Assembly: GCF_014651775.1 (NCBI RefSeq)
Contig: NZ_BMXN01000002.1
Location: forward strand, 62,001-126,000
Direction: 5' to 3'
Length of the DNA stretch: 64,000 nt
Source of the DNA: Vreelandella hamiltonii
Lineage (GTDB): Bacteria > Pseudomonadota > Gammaproteobacteria > Pseudomonadales > Halomonadaceae
Shown: positions 60,064 to 64,000 of the stretch, piece by piece
Layout: every line of letters starts with the position of its first letter
Position numbering within the stretch: the first letter of the stretch is position 1
Notes under the pieces: generated by a model
The model's database searches: none
Told to the model about the DNA's origin: nothing
Seen by the model: only the letters and a program-made list of their open reading frames with translations
Translations under genes and position numbers: made by a program

Positions 60064-60975
60064 TCAAGGCCTGGCGCCGGGGAGCCAGCGCAACAGCACC
60101 TTGCGCACCCAGTACCAGCGGTTGATCAGCAGGGCCGCGAAAATCAGCGCGCAGCCGGTGAGCTGAAGCGCCGACATGGTTTCGTTGAACCACCAGGCGG
60201 CCAGCAGCGCCGTCCAGACGGCCTCCAGCATCAGAATGACCGCTGCATGGCTTGGCGTGGTCATGCCCTGCGCCTTGATCTGAAGAAAGAACCGCAGTGA
60301 GCTGGCCAGCAGCACGCTGGCCAGAAACCAGCCCAGAATCGGGGCATCGAGGGAGAGCGTCTGCTCTTCCACTACCCATGAAACAGCGGTCAACACGATG
60401 CCCACGGAAAGCAGCTGCAGCGTCGTCAACGACAGGGCAGGCACATTGCGCACCACCCGCGTATTGACGTTGATCAGCAGCGCGAAGCACAAGGCCGCGC
60501 AAAGCATCAGCAGCTGGCTGGCCTCCACCCGAAAACCGGCATTCAGCGATAACAGCGCAAAGCCTGTCAGCGCGACGGGCAGGGCTACCCAGGTGCTGGT
60601 GGCGGGACGGTCGCCAAACAGCAGGCGGGCCACCACCGGCACCAGCAGAATGCCCAGGCTGTTGATGAAAGCGCTTTCTCCCAGATGCTGGGAGTGATGC
60701 AATCCCAGCACCCAGAAAGCGATGGCCGCACTGAACAGTACGCCTACCAGCAGGCCGCGCCGAATACGCCGGGCAGGCAAATGGCGCAGTGTCGGCCAGG
60801 CGAAGCCCAGCAGAATGACTCCCGCGAGCAGAAAGCGGGTGCCGATGAACAGCAGCGGAGGCATGCCTGCCAGCGCTTCCTTGGAAAATATCCACCCGCC
60901 TGCTGCCAGAGTGGTCACCAGCAGCAGCAGGGCATCGGCCTGCCAGGGGGCTTGCCGGATGGTGCTATGGCTCAC
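60064..60975 (-). CDS. EamA family (DMT) transporter
   Basis: A 303-residue membrane protein with ten hydrophobic segments in two EamA repeats: ALLLLVTTLAAGGWIFSKEAL and the second half from ASQLLMLCAALCFALLINVNTRVV. Start is the GTG at 60975 (VSHSTIRQAPWQ), overlapping the TraB-family stop by 4 bp; the longer frame to 61092 lies inside that gene. The conserved RFLLAG of segment 2 and LEAVWTALLAAWWFNETMSALQLTGCALIFAALL are present. Probably a metabolite exporter; substrate unknown. Confidence 0.88.
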   Translation of the reverse strand: MSHSTIRQAPWQADALLLLVTTLAAGGWIFSKEALAGMPPLLFIGTRFLLAGVILLGFAWPTLRHLPARRIRRGLLVGVLFSAAIAFWVLGLHHSQHLGESAFINSLGILLVPVVARLLFGDRPATSTWVALPVALTGFALLSLNAGFRVEASQLLMLCAALCFALLINVNTRVVRNVPALSLTTLQLLSVGIVLTAVSWVVEEQTLSLDAPILGWFLASVLLASSLRFFLQIKAQGMTTPSHAAVILMLEAVWTALLAAWWFNETMSALQLTGCALIFAALLINRWYWVRKVLLRWLPGARP

Positions 60976-62216
60976 GCGGCGCCGCCAAACAGCGCCCCGG
61001 CAATTCTGAAGCCTGCCACCCAGGTGCCAATGGCCGAACCTATCGTGGCGAGAATGAACACCAGCAGCGTGCGTGACACGCGGTTTTTCCACCAGCCTTT
61101 CAGTTGCGTCACGTCATGGCGCAGGGTGGAGAAATCGCGCACCTTGGGTTTGCGCATGTAAAGCTCGACCCCGGCGGCCACGAAACCGGCGCCAATGGTG
61201 GGGTTGAGCGACGTCAGCGGCGCAGCAAAGAAGGTCGCGATCACGGTGAGCGGATGCGCCAGGGCAATCAGGGTCGCCCCCCCGGATAGCAGGCCATTGA
61301 TCAAGAACCACTCCATCACCAGCTGCCAGCCCAGCTCGGTATTACGCGAAAAACCGACCACGAAGCCGGTGAGCACCAGCGCGGTGATCAGCCAAGGCAT
61401 GACTTTCCATAGCTTGGAGGGCGGCGGAGTAGCTTCCAGCGATTCCCGCTCCTGGGTCGGGTTTTCCGGTAGCGGTGTTTCCAGGTGCTCGCCGGTGCCT
61501 TTCAGGTGGCCTGCGCCGAGCACGACCAGCACGTTCGAGTAGCGCCCGGGAGGTGCCTCTTCGGCCAGGCGTAGCGCCATGTAGCGGTCGCGTTCGCGGA
61601 TCAGCGGGGTGTAGAGCGTTTCTGATTCCGCTGCGAATTCGCTGAAGGTGGCTTCCAGCATATCGCCCTCCTTGAGCTTTTCGATCTCCTCCTTTGAGAC
61701 ATCCTGGCGGGAGAGCACGCTGCCAATCAGCCCGGAAAACAGCGAGAAGCGCTGCCACCAAGGCACGTTGCTGTAGATGCGCTTGAGCGTGATGCCCACA
61801 TCGCGGTCCACCAGCAGCAGCGGCAGTTGGCGAGCACGGCACTCATCCACCGCCGCGCGCATTTCGGCGCCCGGCTGGATGCCTGACTGCTCGGCGATAC
61901 GCTGCTGGAAGGCACCCAGCGCCAGGCTGGCGGCGACCATGCCGGCCTTGCCCTGCTTGAACACTTGAAACAGGTCCTGCTCGCCCATGGCATCGGGGTT
62001 GTCCATGCTGTGATGGCGGGCGTCACACAGCTCGATGGCCACCGCATCGAAATGGCCGGTAGCAATCAATTGGCGCACGTCGTCGGCGCTTTCGGCCGAG
62101 ACATGGGCCGTGCCCAGCAGGGTGTAGCAGGTGTCGCCCACGGTCACGGTTTTCAGCGGGCCGCTAGTGGAGGGCAGGGGCGGCGTCGGTGGCCGCGTAG
62201 TGTCATCGTGGGTCAT
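60972..62216 (-). CDS. TraB/PrgY family membrane protein
   Basis: A 414-residue protein. The N-terminal ~270 residues form the TraB/GumN-like domain with LLGTAHVSAESADDV (first conserved His), FDAVAIELCDARHHSM (Glu, Cys and paired His) and the central LPLLLVDRDVGITLKRIY. The C-terminal ~140 residues have three or four membrane segments. Family members were named for pheromone shutdown in enterococci and may be metal-dependent proteases related to TIKI; the function here is not established. Coupled to the EamA gene by a 4-bp overlap. Confidence 0.85.
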   Translation of the reverse strand: MTHDDTTRPPTPPLPSTSGPLKTVTVGDTCYTLLGTAHVSAESADDVRQLIATGHFDAVAIELCDARHHSMDNPDAMGEQDLFQVFKQGKAGMVAASLALGAFQQRIAEQSGIQPGAEMRAAVDECRARQLPLLLVDRDVGITLKRIYSNVPWWQRFSLFSGLIGSVLSRQDVSKEEIEKLKEGDMLEATFSEFAAESETLYTPLIRERDRYMALRLAEEAPPGRYSNVLVVLGAGHLKGTGEHLETPLPENPTQERESLEATPPPSKLWKVMPWLITALVLTGFVVGFSRNTELGWQLVMEWFLINGLLSGGATLIALAHPLTVIATFFAAPLTSLNPTIGAGFVAAGVELYMRKPKVRDFSTLRHDVTQLKGWWKNRVSRTLLVFILATIGSAIGTWVAGFRIAGALFGGAA

Positions 62217-62290
62217 TCAACAGTCTCGATGTATAAGTATAAAAAGGTGAAAACGTACACAAGCCGTCAATACCGGGGCTCAGTGGTGTA
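62217..62290. promoter_or_regulatory. Gap between TrkH and the TraB family gene
   Basis: 74 bp that should contain the promoter of the TraB-family/EamA pair. GTATAAGTATAAAAAGG (62229-62245) is an AT-rich segment that may be part of it. No terminator hairpin for trkH is obvious. Confidence 0.35.
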
Positions 62291-63739
62291 TCAACGCCGC
62301 CAGAAGGCCGGAGTAAAGAGCACCAGGACGGTGAAAATTTCCAGGCGCCCCATCAGCATGGCCAGTACCAGAATCCATTTGGCCAGGCTGGGTAAGTCGC
62401 CATAGTGGCTGCTGGCTTCGCCCAGCGCAGGGCCCAGGTTGTTGAGCGCCGAGCCCACCGCCGACCAGGCGGTCACTTGATCCACGCCGGTGGCCATCAC
62501 GCCCACCAGCATCAGGAAGAACAGCATGACATAGGCCGAAAAAAAGCCCCATACCGCCTGCGCGATGCTGTCGGGTACGCTGACCTTGCCGACCTTCACC
62601 GCAATCACCGCGTTGGGGTGAATCAGGCGCATGACTTCGCGCATGCCCTGCTTGAGAATCAGGATGATGCGGATCACTTTCATGCCGCCAGCGGTGGAGC
62701 CCGAGCAGCCCCCTACGAAGGCGGCAATGAACAGCAGAAACGGAATTGCCCCAGGCCAGCCTGAGAAGTCGGCCACGGCGAATCCCGCCGTGGTAGCCAC
62801 GGAGACGACCTCGAACAGCGCATGCCGCAGGCCGGTGATGTCGTCATAGGTCTTGGTCAGCCACAGGGTAATGACGGTAATCACGGTCAGACCCGTCAGG
62901 AACAGCAGCAGAAACCGGGCTTCCGGGTCCTGAAAATAGTGGGTCAGGCGCTTCTCGCGCCAGGCCACGAAGTGGAGGCTGAAGCTCACCGCCGAAATCA
63001 GCATGAAGCTGATGCAGATCAGCTCGATGGCGGCGCTGTCGAAATAGCCGATGCTCAGGTCATGAGTCGAAAATCCGCCGATGGCGACCGTGGAAAAGCT
63101 GTGGCCCAGCGCATCGAACCAATCCATGCCCGCGATCATGTAAGCCACGAAGCAGGCAAAGGTCAAGGTGGCGTAGATATACCACAGCGCCTTGGCGGTT
63201 TCGGTGATGCGCGGCGTCAGCTTGGAGTCTTTCAGCGGCCCCGGAATTTCCGTGCGGTACAGGGCCATGCCCCCGACCCCCAAGGTCGGCAGGATGGCCA
63301 CCGCCAGTACCACGATGCCCATACCGCCCAGCCACTGCAGCTGCTGGCGGTAGTAGCGGATCGACTCGGGCAGAAAATCGATGCCGGTAATGACCGTGGC
63401 CCCGGTGGTGGTCAGGCCCGAAAAGGATTCGAAGACGGCATCGGTAATGCTCAGGGAGTCCTCGCCAAACAGCATCAGCGGCAGCGAGCCGAACAGTGCC
63501 AGCACGGTCCAGAACATGGCCGCGATGATGAAACCGTCCCGAATGCGCAGCTCCTTGCGCGCCCGGCGGTTCGGCAGGTAGATCAGCAGGCCGGTGATGA
63601 CGGAAATCGCAATGCCGCTCATGAACGCATGCCAAACGCCGTCGCGAAACCATAGCGACATCAGCATGGGAGGCAGCATGGTGAGGCTGAACAGCATCAG
63701 CAGCAGGCCCAAGATACGTAGAATAATCCGCAGGCTCAT
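62291..63739 (-). CDS. trkH: Trk potassium uptake protein, TrkH family (TrkI-like)
   Basis: A 482-residue potassium channel-like transporter. The four pore loops with selectivity-filter Gly are seen: SGLTTTGATVITGID, SFSTVAIGGFSTHD, SVATTAGFAVADFSG and GSALNNLGPALGE. It has an N-terminal paired helix (LRIILRILGLLLMLFSLTMLPPMLMSLWF) and the GCSGSTAGGMKVIRIILILKQGMRE loop. It imports K+ with TrkA, important for salt adaptation in halophiles. The length and layout resemble Halomonas elongata TrkI. trkA lies 30 bp upstream on the same strand. Confidence 0.94.
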   Translation of the reverse strand: MSLRIILRILGLLLMLFSLTMLPPMLMSLWFRDGVWHAFMSGIAISVITGLLIYLPNRRARKELRIRDGFIIAAMFWTVLALFGSLPLMLFGEDSLSITDAVFESFSGLTTTGATVITGIDFLPESIRYYRQQLQWLGGMGIVVLAVAILPTLGVGGMALYRTEIPGPLKDSKLTPRITETAKALWYIYATLTFACFVAYMIAGMDWFDALGHSFSTVAIGGFSTHDLSIGYFDSAAIELICISFMLISAVSFSLHFVAWREKRLTHYFQDPEARFLLLFLTGLTVITVITLWLTKTYDDITGLRHALFEVVSVATTAGFAVADFSGWPGAIPFLLFIAAFVGGCSGSTAGGMKVIRIILILKQGMREVMRLIHPNAVIAVKVGKVSVPDSIAQAVWGFFSAYVMLFFLMLVGVMATGVDQVTAWSAVGSALNNLGPALGEASSHYGDLPSLAKWILVLAMLMGRLEIFTVLVLFTPAFWRR

Positions 63740-63769
63740 GGCAGGGAGGGTCTCATTGCTGGCTGGTTC

Positions 63770-64000
63770 CTAGAAAAACGTCAATCCCACCTGGAAAAGC
63801 CGCTCGACGTCGCGGATACGCCGTTTGTCGATCACGAACAGAATCAGGTGATCACCGCTCTCCACGCGCACGTCGCCGTGGGCAATCATCACTTCCTTGC
63901 CGCGCACCACGGCACCGATGGTGGTGCCTTCGGGAAGCTCGATCTCATCGATGGTGCGGCCCACCACCTTGGAAGACTGCTTGTCGCCGTGGGCAATGGC
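63770..64000 (-). CDS. trkA: Trk potassium system regulator TrkA, C-terminal part (runs off window edge)
   Basis: The last ~76 codons of trkA; the gene continues beyond base 64000. The visible residues form the second TrkA-C (RCK_C) domain: [65 protein letters not shown]. TrkA binds NAD(H)/ATP in its N domains and gates TrkH on the cytoplasmic face. A frame inside it starts at 63967, but that Met is not the true start. Confidence 0.93.
   Translation of the reverse strand, partial: AIAHGDKQSSKVVGRTIDEIELPEGTTIGAVVRGKEVMIAHGDVRVESGDHLILFVIDKRRIRDVERLFQVGLTFF

Overview
The window reads as a chromosomal segment of a GC-rich gammaproteobacterium, most probably Halomonas or a close relative in the Halomonadaceae. 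This is inferred from gene content: a TrkI-like TrkH next to TrkA, a bioBFHCDA operon, a microcompartment-free eutBC/permease set, and pepA-holC-valS synteny opposite lptFG. No rRNA, tRNA, transposase, integrase, prophage or CRISPR array was seen. Genes are densely packed on both strands, and many neighbours overlap by 4 to 14 bp.

Layout. 1-1358: the N-terminal part of a GAF/PHY-like sensor (cut by the window edge) diverges from a small HTH regulator across an AT-rich gap with nested palindromes. 1392-9551 (minus): a putative operon of an APH-type phosphotransferase, a YnjBCD-type ABC importer, two GT-A glycosyltransferases (TIGR04283 and TIGR04282 types) and a VTT/DedA membrane domain fused to a flavin disulfide oxidoreductase. 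9743-23087 (minus): the conserved pepA-holC-valS group, here split by ilvE, an MFS transporter, and a SapC-TolC-ABC-HlyD type I secretion set without visible cargo. 23236-25905 (plus): lptF, lptG and an RDD membrane protein. 26084-29194: bfd and bfr for iron storage and release, a CstA-type transporter and periplasmic Cu/Zn superoxide dismutase.

29279-34027 (minus) is an overlapping SBP-permease-permease-double ATPase importer preceded by a Zur-like box. A second, better Zur-like box precedes a COG0523 GTPase at 37020-38246, so the two loci may form a zinc-starvation response. Between them lie truC, tcdA and a DUF1653 gene, then the most striking structural feature: a roughly 0.9 kb tandem array with an exact 100-bp period, built from paired REP-like palindromes (36111-36985).

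38344-44890 holds a TIGR03643 protein, a methyltransferase, an XRE regulator, a GAF-GGDEF-EAL protein and a chemoreceptor. 45165-50155 is ethanolamine catabolism (eutR divergent from eutB, eutC and permease). 50252-53374 has a CIA30 protein and the closely spaced pair aceK-cobB. 53416-59118 is a six-gene biotin operon in which every junction overlaps; it diverges from a DTW-domain tRNA-modifying enzyme across a palindromic promoter region. The window ends with an EamA transporter, a TraB family protein, TrkH and the C-terminus of TrkA.

Starts were moved inward from the longest open frame where overlap, ribosome binding site or family length favoured it. All family calls come from reading motifs and general similarity; no database search was run.
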